Source: Bradyrhizobium jicamae (lineage in GTDB: Bacteria; Pseudomonadota; Alphaproteobacteria; Rhizobiales; Xanthobacteraceae). Taken from it: a DNA stretch of 64,000 nucleotides. Below the pieces are notes generated by a model, which saw only the letters and a program-made list of their open reading frames with translations, was not told the DNA's origin and did no database searches. The position numbers were made by a program, and so were the translations under genes. Shown here in pieces: positions 49,057 through 58,284 of this stretch (position 1 is its first letter; the number at the start of each line of letters is the position of its first letter). The stretch is from NCBI RefSeq assembly GCF_018130695.1, contig NZ_JAFCJX010000018.1, positions 62,001-126,000 of the forward strand. The letters run 5' to 3'.

Positions 49057-52000
49057 GTGAGGGGGACGGCCCGGCGGGCCTGCGAGACTGTGCATACGGC
49101 AATCGGGCGGACATTTGCGGCGTTGAGCGCCACCAATGAAGCGATTCTGTACGCGAAATCGCCGGAGGAATTGTACGCCAAGGTCTGTGAGGCCGCCTTC
49201 TCCAGCGGCGACTTCCTGGCGACTTCCGTTTTCCTGCTCGAAGACGAGACCAGCCTCCTGACCTTCGCGGCCGGCGTCGGTGATGACGTCGCGCGGCTGC
49301 GCAGCATCAACATTTCCATCATTGCCAACACGCCCGAGGGTGAGGGCGTCTGCGGGCGCGCCTTCCGCACCCGCGCGACCTGCGTCAGCAACGACTATAT
49401 CGGCGATGCCTACTCGGCGGCCTGGCGCACCAATGCGGCCAAGGGCGGCGTCGGCGCGGCGGCGGCGATGCCGCTGGTCTGCAACGGGCGCACCGTCGGT
49501 GTGTTCCTGGTGACGCGGCGCGAGACCCATTCGCTCGGCGCGGAGATCGTCTCGCTGCTCGAGCGCATGGCCGCGAACGTGTCCTTTGCGCTGGATAATT
49601 TCGATCACGAAGCCTCGCGCAAGAGCGGCGAGCGGACGGCACGGCGCCTCACCCGGATGTTCGGCGCCATCAGCGCCACCAACGAGGCGATCCTGCGTGC
49701 CAAGACCGAGCACGATCTCTACCAGCGCGTTTGCGACGCGGCGGTCTACAGCGGAAAATCCTTCGCGACCGTGGTGCTGCTGGCCGAACCCGACACGCAC
49801 TGGCTGGAGCCGGTCGCCGGCACCGGCGAGGCGATCGACCTGATCACCCAAACCCGCTTCTCGACCGATCCGGACAACGTCTACGGCAAGACCATCTGCG
49901 GCGAAGCGTTTCGTACTCAGCGGCCCTGCATCAACAACGACATCCCGAAATCAGCGTCGCTGAAGAGATCGCCCGATGACACCAGCCTGATGGCCTGCGT
50001 CGCGCTCCCGCTGACCAGGCTCGGCAACAGCATCGGCGTGCTGACCTTCTTTATCGGCAATTCCTGGGCGGCGGACGAGGAGATCATCGCGCTCCTGGCG
50101 CGGATCGCCGAGAACGTCTCGGTCGCGCTCGACAATTTTGCCCGTGTCAGCGAGAAGGCCAGGGCCGACGCCGAGAAGCAACGGCTGTCGCGGATGTTCG
50201 CCGCGTTAAGCGCCACCAACGAGGCGATCATGCGGGCGAAATCCCGCGCCGAGATGTTCGAGCTGGTGTGTGCCGCGGCGGCGACCGGCGGCGGCTTCAA
50301 CTCCACCAGCATCCTGATGGTGAAGCCGGGCGATGACTTCTTCGAGATGGTCGCGGTCGCAGGTCCGACCGAAGCCAACGCGCGCCGTCTGCGCGTCTCG
50401 CACAATGAGGCGCTGGCGGAAGGGCGCGGCGTCAGCGGTCGGGCATTTCGTGATCGCCGTGCCTGCATCAACAACGACTTCCTTCGCGACGTCGCCAACA
50501 GCGCGTTCCGCGACGTGATCGATCGCGAGGCGGCGCGCGCGGGCGCCGCGTTCCCGCTGCTGGTCGATGGCCAGGCGGTCGGCGTGATGCTGTTCATCTC
50601 GGCCAAACGCAACACCTTCACCGCCGAGTTCGCCGAGCTGTTGCAGCGGCTCGCCGACAACGTCTCCTACGCGCTCGGCAGCTTCGACCGTGCCGACGAG
50701 AAGACCAGGGCGGAGGAGCAGAAGGAACGGTTGACGCGGATGTTCGCCGCGCTCAGCGCCACCAACGAGGCGATCATGCGGGCGAAATCCCGCGCCGAGA
50801 TGTTCGAGCTGGTGTGCGACGCCGCGGCCGTCGGCGGCCAGTTCACCTCGACCGCGATCGCGCTGGTGCGGCCGGGCGAGCCGTTCCTGGAAAACGTGGC
50901 ATCTTCCGGCCCCGACCGGGCCAGAGCCATGGGCGTGCGATTGTCGGCCGACGCCTCGCTTCCCGAAGGGCAGAGCCTGACCGGCGTCGCGATCCGCACC
51001 TGCAATCCCTGCATCAGCAACGACTATCTCGGCGATTTCGGCGCGGAATCGCATTTCTACCAGGTGGTCCGCGACAGCGGCACGCAGTCCGGCGCCGCGC
51101 TGCCGCTCTTGAAGAATGGCGAGGCGATCGGCGCGCTGGTGTTCCTGTCCAGCGAGCTCGGCGCCTTCAGCCTCGAAATGATCGGCCTGCTGAAGCGGCT
51201 GGCCGAGAACGTTTCGTTTGCGCTCGATAATTTCGACCGTGCCGAGGACAAGGCCCGCGCCGACGAGCAGAAGCAGTGGCTGTCGCGGATGTTCGCCTCG
51301 CTCAGCGCGACCAATGAAGCGATCATGCGCGCGCAATCGCGTGACGAGCTGTACCAGCTGGTGTGCGAAGCCGCGGCGACCGGCGGCCGCTTCACCTCGA
51401 CCACCATCGCGCTGGTGAGACCGGACAGCGATTACATGGAAATCGTCGCAACCGGCGGCCCGACTGCCGCGGGTGCGCGCGGGGTGACGCTGTCGATCAA
51501 CGAGGCGCATCCGGAAGGCCGTGGCGGCGCCGGGCGGGCCTATCGCTCCAGGCGGGCCTGCATCATCAACGACTATTTCGCCGATCCGCACACCCGCGCC
51601 TTCCACGAGCAGGCGCTGAGGGACGGCACCAAGGCCGGCGCCTCATTTCCGTTGATCGTCAAGGGGAATGTCGTCGGCGTCATGATCTTCGTCGCCATCG
51701 AGAAGGATACGTTCACACCCGAGTTCGCCGAGCTGCTGCAGCGGCTGGCCGACAATCTGGCGTTCGCGCTGGAGAATTTCGACCGCGCCGACGCGAAGAA
51801 CAAGGCCGACGAGCGCATCGAATTTCTCGCGTCGCATGACAGCCTGACCAATCTTCCCAACCGCGAGATGTTCAACGAGCTGCTGCGCCAGGCGATCGCG
51901 CGGGCGGACCGTCATCAGCGCCAGTTCGGCGTGCTGTTCATCGACCTCGACCGTTTCAAGGTGATCAACGACTCGCTCGGCCACGATGCCGGCGACATGC

Positions 52001-53151
52001 TGCTGGTCGAAATCGCCAACCGCCTGCGCGGAGCCTTGCGCGCCAGCGACGTGGTGGCGCGGCTCGGCGGCGACGAATTCGTCGTCATTCTGGAGGAGAC
52101 GACGGAGCGCGCAGACGTCGAGCGGATCGCCGGCGAGCTGCTGTCGGTGCTCAGCCAGCCGATGCTGCTGAGCGGCCATGAATGCCACACCACGGCCTCG
52201 ATCGGCATTGCGATGTACCCGACCGACGGCGCCGACGTGCAGGCGCTGACCAAGAACGCGGACCTGGCGATGTATCTCGCCAAGGAGGACGGCAAGAACG
52301 GCTTCCGCTTCTTCTCGGGCGAGATCAAGGCGCAGTCGATCGAGCGCCTGACCCTGGAGAACGCGCTGCGCCGCGCGCTCGAGCGCGAGCAGTTCTCGCT
52401 GCACTATCAGCCCAAGGTCGACATGGCGAGCGGCCAGATCAGCGGCGTCGAGGCGCTGCTGCGCTGGACCCATCCCGAGCTCGGCATGGTGTCGCCCGGG
52501 CAGTTCATTCCGCTGGCCGAAGAGACCGGCCTGATCGTGCCGATCGGCCGCTGGGTGCTGAAGGAAGCCTGTGCGCAGAACATGGCCTGGCAACGCCGCG
52601 GCCTGCGTCCGGTCACCATGGCGGTCAATCTGTCGCCGCGCCAATTCGCCGATCCGCATCTGCTCAACGACGTCGACGAGGCGTTGGGGGCGAGCGGCAT
52701 GTCGGCGGTGCTGCTGCAGCTCGAGGTCACCGAGAGCATGGTGATGCGCAACGTCACCCGCGCGGTCCGCGTGCTCGATGCGATCCAGAGCCGCGGCATT
52801 CGGCTGGCGATCGACGATTTCGGCACCGGCTATTCGTCGATGTCGCTGATGAAGCAGTTCCCGATCGACACCATCAAGATCGACCGTTCCTTCGTGCGCG
52901 ACCTGCCCAATGATTCCGAGGACGTCGCGATTGCACAAGCTATCATCAGCATGGGCAAGGCGCTCGGCATGACCATCGTCGCCGAGGGCGTCGAGACCTC
53001 CGAGCAGCAGGAATTCCTGCGCGCGCACGCCTGTGACGAGATGCAGGGGTTCCTGTTCAGCCGGCCGCTGCCGCCGCGCGATCTCGCCGAATTGCTGCGC
53101 CCGGCGCCGCGAGACGTGGAAGATCTACGGCGGAAACGCGCTGTCGTCTGA
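49057..53151 (+). CDS. Five-GAF-domain GGDEF-EAL cyclic di-GMP enzyme
   Basis: A 1364-residue protein with no signal peptide or membrane helix. Five GAF-like modules start at about residues 20, 202, 381, 563 and 746, each opened by an (I/L)SATNEAI motif. Linkers are charged and helical (DEKTRAEEQKERLTRM). A GGDEF domain follows with GGDEF at 1004-1008, then an EAL domain with EALLRW at 1132-1137, the DDFGTGYSS loop from 1253 and IKIDRSF; both catalytic signatures look intact. It could make or break c-di-GMP under control of ligands on the GAF array. The GTG start (49057) has only a weak AAGG upstream. It adjoins the exopolysaccharide locus, a common c-di-GMP output. Confidence 0.9.
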   Translation: MRGTARRACETVHTAIGRTFAALSATNEAILYAKSPEELYAKVCEAAFSSGDFLATSVFLLEDETSLLTFAAGVGDDVARLRSINISIIANTPEGEGVCGRAFRTRATCVSNDYIGDAYSAAWRTNAAKGGVGAAAAMPLVCNGRTVGVFLVTRRETHSLGAEIVSLLERMAANVSFALDNFDHEASRKSGERTARRLTRMFGAISATNEAILRAKTEHDLYQRVCDAAVYSGKSFATVVLLAEPDTHWLEPVAGTGEAIDLITQTRFSTDPDNVYGKTICGEAFRTQRPCINNDIPKSASLKRSPDDTSLMACVALPLTRLGNSIGVLTFFIGNSWAADEEIIALLARIAENVSVALDNFARVSEKARADAEKQRLSRMFAALSATNEAIMRAKSRAEMFELVCAAAATGGGFNSTSILMVKPGDDFFEMVAVAGPTEANARRLRVSHNEALAEGRGVSGRAFRDRRACINNDFLRDVANSAFRDVIDREAARAGAAFPLLVDGQAVGVMLFISAKRNTFTAEFAELLQRLADNVSYALGSFDRADEKTRAEEQKERLTRMFAALSATNEAIMRAKSRAEMFELVCDAAAVGGQFTSTAIALVRPGEPFLENVASSGPDRARAMGVRLSADASLPEGQSLTGVAIRTCNPCISNDYLGDFGAESHFYQVVRDSGTQSGAALPLLKNGEAIGALVFLSSELGAFSLEMIGLLKRLAENVSFALDNFDRAEDKARADEQKQWLSRMFASLSATNEAIMRAQSRDELYQLVCEAAATGGRFTSTTIALVRPDSDYMEIVATGGPTAAGARGVTLSINEAHPEGRGGAGRAYRSRRACIINDYFADPHTRAFHEQALRDGTKAGASFPLIVKGNVVGVMIFVAIEKDTFTPEFAELLQRLADNLAFALENFDRADAKNKADERIEFLASHDSLTNLPNREMFNELLRQAIARADRHQRQFGVLFIDLDRFKVINDSLGHDAGDMLLVEIANRLRGALRASDVVARLGGDEFVVILEETTERADVERIAGELLSVLSQPMLLSGHECHTTASIGIAMYPTDGADVQALTKNADLAMYLAKEDGKNGFRFFSGEIKAQSIERLTLENALRRALEREQFSLHYQPKVDMASGQISGVEALLRWTHPELGMVSPGQFIPLAEETGLIVPIGRWVLKEACAQNMAWQRRGLRPVTMAVNLSPRQFADPHLLNDVDEALGASGMSAVLLQLEVTESMVMRNVTRAVRVLDAIQSRGIRLAIDDFGTGYSSMSLMKQFPIDTIKIDRSFVRDLPNDSEDVAIAQAIISMGKALGMTIVAEGVETSEQQEFLRAHACDEMQGFLFSRPLPPRDLAELLRPAPRDVEDLRRKRAVV
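50209..50270 (+). repeat. Exact 62-base internal repeat, copy 1 (GAF3)
   Basis: Identical to 50755-50816. It encodes the start of GAF module 3. The offset is 546 bases, exactly 182 codons, so recombination between copies would delete or add one GAF domain in frame. Confidence 0.9.
50755..50816 (+). repeat. Exact 62-base internal repeat, copy 2 (GAF4)
   Basis: Identical to 50209-50270 while the rest of the two modules has diverged, so a recent duplication or gene conversion is likely. Confidence 0.9.
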
Positions 53152-53466
53152 CGGCTGGACGTGCAGGTCGCGGACGTCGGAATCGGTCGAGTCGATCATG
53201 CGCGAGAAGTCATACGGCCACGGCTGAACGGTCTGCCCCGCCAGCGCGCGCCGCAGCACCTCGGCGCCGTCGGCATAGGTCGCGTCCTCGGCGAGCCGTA
53301 GTTGCCGGCACCAGTGCCGCGGCAGCTTGACGTCGATCCCGCGTACCTCGAACGCCGGCCCCCACCACCATGCCGGTGCCGGGGGCCGCTCGGGTTCCGA
53401 TATCGCGCGCCAGCGCACGAACTCGTCGACGATACGGGCAAATTGCAGTTGCGCAGCGGGATGCAT
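53125..53466 (-). CDS. Small hypothetical protein
   Basis: A 113-residue protein that I do not recognise. It is rich in Trp, Pro and Arg (WWWGPAFEVRGIDVKLPRHWCRQLRLAEDATYADGAEVLRRALAG) and has no signal peptide or membrane segment. Its 3' end overlaps the end of the GAF-GGDEF-EAL gene by 27 bases in the opposite direction. Start chosen at 53466 because GAGG lies 8 bases upstream; ATG at 53478 is an alternative. It could be a DNA- or RNA-associated small protein, but no function should be assigned. Confidence 0.6.
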   Translation of the reverse strand: MHPAAQLQFARIVDEFVRWRAISEPERPPAPAWWWGPAFEVRGIDVKLPRHWCRQLRLAEDATYADGAEVLRRALAGQTVQPWPYDFSRMIDSTDSDVRDLHVQPSDDSAFPP

Positions 53467-53523
53467 CGAAGGCCTCATTCCTGGGGCGTGATGATAGCAG
53501 CGGCTGCGGCCGGTGCAACGCGC

Positions 53524-53763
53524 CTACTGGCGGCCGTGCTGCCAGTGCGAGGTGACGTCCGCGCCCGACTTGTTGAGATGGACGTGTTGGTCCACATGGT
53601 CGACCCAGGACAGCGGAATGAAATGATGGTGCTGGCCGTCAGGCGAGCTCTGCCTGGTCAGCTTGATCTTGTCGGTTCCTTCCATGTGATCCACCTTGCC
53701 GACCGTCTTCCTGTCGGACGAGATCACGTCCATATGTTCCCGGATTTCGGAAGCCATAGCCAT
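53524..53763 (-). CDS. DUF2171-type small protein
   Basis: A 79-residue soluble protein (IREHMDVISSDRKTVGKVDHMEGTDKIKLTRQSSPDGQHHHFIPLSWVDHVDQHVHLNKSGADV) with the DUF2171 pattern, a PRC-barrel-like small beta domain. Histidine-rich in the middle. AAGGAGATGG precedes the ATG. Function unknown; relatives are often stress-linked in alphaproteobacteria. Confidence 0.8.
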   Translation of the reverse strand: MAMASEIREHMDVISSDRKTVGKVDHMEGTDKIKLTRQSSPDGQHHHFIPLSWVDHVDQHVHLNKSGADVTSHWQHGRQ

Positions 53764-53824
53764 GTTCCATCTCCTTGCAAATGATGGAGACGAAACGCGT
53801 CGCTGATGGAATGGTTGCTAGCTG

Positions 53825-54295
53825 CTATTTCTCTTCCGCCGCCGTCGAGGTCGCCGGCCCTTCGCCCATGATCAGCAGCACGGCGTCCTCGTCCTTGGCG
53901 CCGTCCCAATGCACCTGCTTGCCGTAATGGGTGATGAAGCTGCCGGCCGGCAGGGGCACGGTGCCGTGCTCGGAATCGAATTTCGGACCGGAGCCGACCC
54001 ACCAGGTGCCCTGCAGCACCACGATGTAGCGGTCGTTGGGATGGAAATGCGGCCGGCTGAAGTGATTGCCCTTGGTCCACTTGTTGTAGACTATGTAGAA
54101 GCCGGGCTTGGTGGGATCACCGACCACCACCGCGCTCTGTGCGCCGCGTGCATCGACCGGGCCCCAGGGGATCTGGTCCGGCAGCTTGTAGGTGACGGCG
54201 GCGGGATTGAGCTCGGCGGCCGAGCTGATGCTCAGCATGCCGGCGAAGATGAGGGGGATCAGCAGATATCGCCACGCGCGGTTCGAAATCGTCAT
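53825..54295 (-). CDS. Secreted cupin-domain protein
   Basis: A 156-residue protein with an N-terminal signal peptide (YLLIPLIFAGMLSISSAAE) and one cupin barrel. The metal motif is HFSRPHFHPNDRYIVVLQGTWWVGSG with later HYGKQVHW, giving His/Glu-type ligands. It is probably periplasmic. GGGGAG lies upstream of the ATG at 54295. Divergent from the DUF1080 gene. Activity unknown; small cupins may be dioxygenases, isomerases or binding proteins. Confidence 0.8.
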   Translation of the reverse strand: MTISNRAWRYLLIPLIFAGMLSISSAAELNPAAVTYKLPDQIPWGPVDARGAQSAVVVGDPTKPGFYIVYNKWTKGNHFSRPHFHPNDRYIVVLQGTWWVGSGPKFDSEHGTVPLPAGSFITHYGKQVHWDGAKDEDAVLLIMGEGPATSTAAEEK

Positions 54296-54522
54296 CGTGC
54301 TCTCCCCTGTGAACGCCGGCCCGTCGGCGCCTTGTTGTTTGGCCGGAATGCTAGCCCGTCCCGCAGTCAAGGCAAGGCGGCGCACGCGCATGCGTGATCA
54401 TCCAACTATGCGACAACGAGGACGCTCGTCACGCAGCTGCAACATGAAAAACGGGATTGTCCTTGCGCGCGGCGATGCTAGGTTGCGCGCCAACTAGAAC
54501 AACCCTTGGGAGGATCAACTTC

Positions 54523-55122
54523 ATGAAATCGGTCTCGACACTCGCCGCCGGCCTCTTGATCGGCGCCGCCGTGCTGCAATTCTCGACCACCGCCATGGGC
54601 CAGAGCGACGGCTGGGTCACGCTGCTCGACAGCTCCAACAAGGGCGAGTGGGACGAGGTCGGCAAAGCCAATTGGGCCATGAAGGACGGCGCGCTGGTCG
54701 CCGACAAGCTCGACGGCAAGGATCTGTCCTATCTCGTCAGCAAGAACACCTACAGGGATTTCCAGATCCGCGCCGAGTTCTGGACCGACGAGGACGCCAA
54801 CAGCGGCATCTTCATCCGCTGCGAGACCAACAAGACCATCGATTCCAAGGTCTGCTACGAGGTCAACATCTTCGACAAGCGGCCGGATCCGACCTACGGC
54901 ACCGGCGCCATTGTCGACGTCGGCAAGGTCGACCCGATGCCGAAGGCGGCGGGCAAGTGGAATGTCTATGAGATCACGGCGCAGGGCCCGCATTTCGTCG
55001 TGACGCTGAACGGACAGAAGACGGTCGACGCGCAGGATTCCAAGCACGCCAGCGGCCACATCGCGCTCCAGTACGGCTCGGGCGTGGTCAAGTTCCGCAA
55101 GGTGCAGATCAAGCCGCTCTGA
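54523..55122 (+). CDS. Secreted DUF1080 (3-keto-disaccharide hydrolase-like) protein
   Basis: A 199-residue protein with a signal peptide (MKSVSTLAAGLLIGAAVLQFSTTAMG) and one DUF1080 jelly-roll domain: WVTLLDSSNKGEWDEVGKANWAMKDGALVAD, YRDFQIRAEFWTDEDANSGIFIRC, GKWNVYEITAQGPHFVVTLNG. The family resembles concanavalin-like lectins and glycosidases; some members hydrolyse 3-keto-glycosides. GGGAGG precedes the ATG. The gene is followed by a clear hairpin terminator. Confidence 0.85.
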   Translation: MKSVSTLAAGLLIGAAVLQFSTTAMGQSDGWVTLLDSSNKGEWDEVGKANWAMKDGALVADKLDGKDLSYLVSKNTYRDFQIRAEFWTDEDANSGIFIRCETNKTIDSKVCYEVNIFDKRPDPTYGTGAIVDVGKVDPMPKAAGKWNVYEITAQGPHFVVTLNGQKTVDAQDSKHASGHIALQYGSGVVKFRKVQIKPL

Positions 55123-55133
55123 CGCGCGACAAC

Positions 55134-55168
55134 AAAGGGTCCCGGACGCGATGCGGCCGGGACCCTTT
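55134..55168. terminator. Bidirectional hairpin terminator
   Basis: Perfect 12-bp stem AAAGGGTCCCGG (55134-55145) and CCGGGACCCTTT (55157-55168) with an 11-base loop. It lies between the converging DUF1080 and WecG-type genes. The A and T ends give short U-tracts in both directions. Confidence 0.85.
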
Positions 55169-55190
55169 CTTATTGGAGAAGAGCGCAAAT

Positions 55191-56000
55191 CTAGCCGCGC
55201 TTCGGCCGCTCGTTCCTGTTGACCAGGAGATAGAGCGCGCGCGGATTGGTGGTCAAATAGCGCCACGCGAGGCGGCGCGGCTCGAGCCAGATCCGCCACG
55301 CCCATTCCAGGCCGACGGCCTGCATCCATTGCGGCGCGCGGGGGCGCGAGCCGGACAGGAAGTTGAACAGCCCACCCGAGGTCTTGATGACACCGACCTT
55401 CGACAGATGCGGCGTGTACTCTTCGACGAAGGCCTGCTCATAGGGCACGCCGAGCGCGACCCAGAGATAGTCGGGCGCCAGCGCGTTGATCTCGTCGACC
55501 TTGGCCTTCAGCGCATCGCCGCGCAGATAGCCGTGCGAGTGGCCGACGATCTTGAGGTTCGGATACATCTTGCGGACACTGGCAACGGCCGCGGCGTTCT
55601 CCGCCTCGTCGGCGCCGAACATGTAGAAGGTCAGGCCATTGGCCTGGGCTTTGCGCGCCACGACGTGGAACAGGTCGGTGGTGGCGACGCGCTCGGGCAG
55701 CGCGCGTGCCGTGCGGAATTTCGACATCGTGACCAGCGGCTGGCCGTCGGCATTGATCAGATCGGCGGCGCGGAACAGCCGGTCGGTCATCGGCTCGGTC
55801 GAGCAACGTGCCAGCACCTCGCCATTGGCCGAGGTCATGTAGAGCGGCCGCTCGGCGCGACGCTGCGGAAACACGCAGTCGACCATGAAATTGGCGGTCT
55901 GTTCGAGATCGAGCACGGCGAGCCGAAGACCGCCGATGGTGACACGGGGGACGCCGGCGGTGACCGCTCGTCCGATCGGGTTGGCGCGACGTTCACGCAT
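55191..56000 (-). CDS. WecG/TagA/CpsF-family glycosyltransferase
   Basis: A 269-residue glycosyltransferase of the N-acetylmannosaminyl-/glucosaminyltransferase family. Conserved segments: YMTSANGEVLARCS, LINADGQPLV, FYMFGADEAENAAAVASVRKMYPNLKIVGHSHGY, PDYLWVALGVPYEQAFVEEY and KTSGGLFNFLSGSRPRAPQWMQAVGLEWAWRI. It adds a sugar to a lipid-linked intermediate at the inner membrane during polysaccharide assembly. The ATG at 56000 overlaps the previous gene by 8 bases; the longer frame to 56114 lies inside it. It ends the locus on this strand. Confidence 0.9.
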   Translation of the reverse strand: MRERRANPIGRAVTAGVPRVTIGGLRLAVLDLEQTANFMVDCVFPQRRAERPLYMTSANGEVLARCSTEPMTDRLFRAADLINADGQPLVTMSKFRTARALPERVATTDLFHVVARKAQANGLTFYMFGADEAENAAAVASVRKMYPNLKIVGHSHGYLRGDALKAKVDEINALAPDYLWVALGVPYEQAFVEEYTPHLSKVGVIKTSGGLFNFLSGSRPRAPQWMQAVGLEWAWRIWLEPRRLAWRYLTTNPRALYLLVNRNERPKRG

Positions 56001-58284
56001 ACTGTTTGTCTCGCTGAAAGTTGACGACCAGGGGATTGAGCTCATCGAGGATGACACCGACCAGCTTGCGCTCTTCTCCACCGAGCGCGGTGATGATGTC
56101 TTCCATGCAGTCATTGATATCGAGATCGATCGGCAGCACCGCGGCGAGGCCGTCGGCGACGTCGAACAGTTTGCGGTCCGCAGCGCCCCAAGGCATCGCG
56201 GGACCGTCCAGGATCACCAGATCGTAGCCGCCCGCGGTGCGGGCCTGCGCGATCGCCTTGCGGATGGCATCACCGGCCTTGGCGTCGCTGCCCTTGACCG
56301 TGGGCAGGATGGCGATGCCGTTGGCGGTGTTGACCGCGCGGGCCGCCTTGTTGCCGATGCTGAGCCAGCCGTAGCGGCTCGCTTCCTTCTTGCCGAGATG
56401 GGCGACCTTGTCGGAGAGCGGGTGCGCCGTGTGATCGGCATCGATCATCAGCACCCTGGCGCCGTCGCGCGCGGCCGACAGCGCGATGTTGAGCGCAACG
56501 ACGCTGCGCCCCTCGCCGTCGCTCGGGCCGATCACCGCGAGCACGGGAGCCGTGCCGGTCGCAGTGCGATCCGCAAGGCCTTCGCTCATCGTGTGCATGG
56601 TGTCGAGGAACGCGCCGGGGCGCACGGTCGGCCAGCCGAACCGCGTGACGTCGGCGGTGGTGTCGCCGGTCAGGATGCCGCCCAGTGTGCGCATCACGTC
56701 GGATTCCTGCAGGCGCACGATCAGCGGCTTCTCGACCATGCCGGTCGCGGGTCGTGCCTTCGGCGGCGCTGCAATCGGCGGCTTGGCCATCGCGGCGACG
56801 GTTTGCTTCTCGACCGGCTTGACGGTCTTCGGCTGCTCCCGCGGCCGGATCGGGTCGGCATCCGGCGCCAGGCGGTCGACGGCGATGACCCAGGCGGCGG
56901 CGGCGAGCCCGCCAAGCATGAAGCCGAGCATCGCGAGCAGGCTCATCGCCGGCGGGAAGGTGCGGCGCTGCGGGACGGTCGCATCGCCGATCACGCGCGC
57001 GCTCGAGGTGTTGAGGCTTTCCTGCTCCTCGGTTTCACGCGAGCGCTTCAGGAAGGACTGGTAAACCTCGCGGCTGGCCTCGACATCGCGTTCGAGCTCG
57101 CGCCGGCGCACCGAGGCCTGGCTCATCTGCACGCTCTGGCGTTTCTGCGCGTCGAGCGCTTTGGTCAGCCCGGCCTCGTAGTCGCGGGCGCGGGTCAGGT
57201 CATTCTTCGCAGCAATGGCGAAACGGTCGACTTCTTCCTTGATGGTGCGGCGCAGGTCCTCGACCTGCTGCTCGGCCTGGCGGAGCGCCGGATGGCGTGG
57301 TCCGAGTTCGGCCTGCAGCTCGGCCTGTCGCTTCTTGGCGTCGGCATATTGCGCGCGCAGATTGGCGATGGTCTGCGACTGCAGTGCTTCGGGAAACGCG
57401 CCCGGATCGCCCGAGGAGCGGCGGCTGGCGTCGATCTGGTCGAACTTGGCCTGCGCGTCCAGCGTCAGCGCGCGCGCGGCGGCGAGCCGCTGGGTACTCG
57501 CGGCGAGCTGCTGGTCGCTCATCTGGGTGTCCTGCGAGCCGACGAAATTGTTCTGCGCATTGTAGGTCGCCAGCGCTTCCTCGGCGTTGCGCAACCGCTG
57601 CTGCAGCTCCTTCAGCCGGCCGGACAGGTCGTTGGTGGCGCGCCGCGCGGCCGCCGACTGCGACTGCTTGGACTCGGCGAGATAGGCCTTGGCGATCGCG
57701 TTGGCGAGCATCGCGGCCTTGGCCGGCTCGTACGACCACACGTCGATGTCGACGATGAAGGTGCGATCGGTCTTCTTGACGTTGATGTGACGGTTGAGCG
57801 CATCGAGCGCGCCCATCTCGATCTGCTTCTGCTGTTCCGCGGTCGGCTTGACCTCGATGCCGAACAGGCCGAGCAGCGATGCGAACAGGCTCTTGCCGGC
57901 AGCGCCGCCGCCGAACTCGGGATCCTTGTCGAGATTGGTGTCGCGGATCACCTGCAGCAGCACGTTGTTGGAGGTGATCAGGCGCGACTGGCTCTCGACC
58001 ACCATGGCGAGGCCGGAGACATCCTGCGCGCGCGGGGTCAACTCGCGCTCGACCAGCTGCAGCTCGCGCGGGTCGACATAGAGCTGCGCGGATGCAGTGT
58101 ACTTCGCCGACAGGCTCTTGCCGATCGCAACCGCGATGCAGGCGCAGATCAGCGCCGCGGAGATGATCGCGATCTTGCGGGCCCACAGCAGCTTGATCAA
58201 GTCGAGCACGTTGAAGCCCGCCAAAGCACGCGCCTGGCGAGGTTCAGGCTTGGCCTGGTTGATCGGCTGGTCGTAATTAAGCAT
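55993..58284 (-). CDS. Polysaccharide co-polymerase (Wzz/GumC-like) with BY-kinase-like domain, altered Walker A
   Basis: A 763-residue inner-membrane protein. It has a first helix at about 38-56, a large periplasmic coiled-coil region (roughly 200-420), a second helix at about 448-470 and a cytoplasmic C-terminal domain of the bacterial tyrosine kinase type. In that domain the Walker A reads GPSDGEGRS (586-594), with Arg593 where the kinase lysine is expected. Walker A' is VLMIDAD with Asp615/Asp617, and VILDGPAMPWG is the Walker B region. The usual C-terminal tyrosine cluster is missing; a single Tyr precedes the last Ala. It likely sets chain length, but autophosphorylation is doubtful. 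Confidence 0.88.
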   Translation of the reverse strand: MLNYDQPINQAKPEPRQARALAGFNVLDLIKLLWARKIAIISAALICACIAVAIGKSLSAKYTASAQLYVDPRELQLVERELTPRAQDVSGLAMVVESQSRLITSNNVLLQVIRDTNLDKDPEFGGGAAGKSLFASLLGLFGIEVKPTAEQQKQIEMGALDALNRHINVKKTDRTFIVDIDVWSYEPAKAAMLANAIAKAYLAESKQSQSAAARRATNDLSGRLKELQQRLRNAEEALATYNAQNNFVGSQDTQMSDQQLAASTQRLAAARALTLDAQAKFDQIDASRRSSGDPGAFPEALQSQTIANLRAQYADAKKRQAELQAELGPRHPALRQAEQQVEDLRRTIKEEVDRFAIAAKNDLTRARDYEAGLTKALDAQKRQSVQMSQASVRRRELERDVEASREVYQSFLKRSRETEEQESLNTSSARVIGDATVPQRRTFPPAMSLLAMLGFMLGGLAAAAWVIAVDRLAPDADPIRPREQPKTVKPVEKQTVAAMAKPPIAAPPKARPATGMVEKPLIVRLQESDVMRTLGGILTGDTTADVTRFGWPTVRPGAFLDTMHTMSEGLADRTATGTAPVLAVIGPSDGEGRSVVALNIALSAARDGARVLMIDADHTAHPLSDKVAHLGKKEASRYGWLSIGNKAARAVNTANGIAILPTVKGSDAKAGDAIRKAIAQARTAGGYDLVILDGPAMPWGAADRKLFDVADGLAAVLPIDLDINDCMEDIITALGGEERKLVGVILDELNPLVVNFQRDKQYA

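Noticed and set aside
50206..51606. A 466-codon minus-strand frame with internal repeats
   Set aside because: The repeats simply mirror the tandem GAF modules on the plus strand; it is antisense to a clear coding region.
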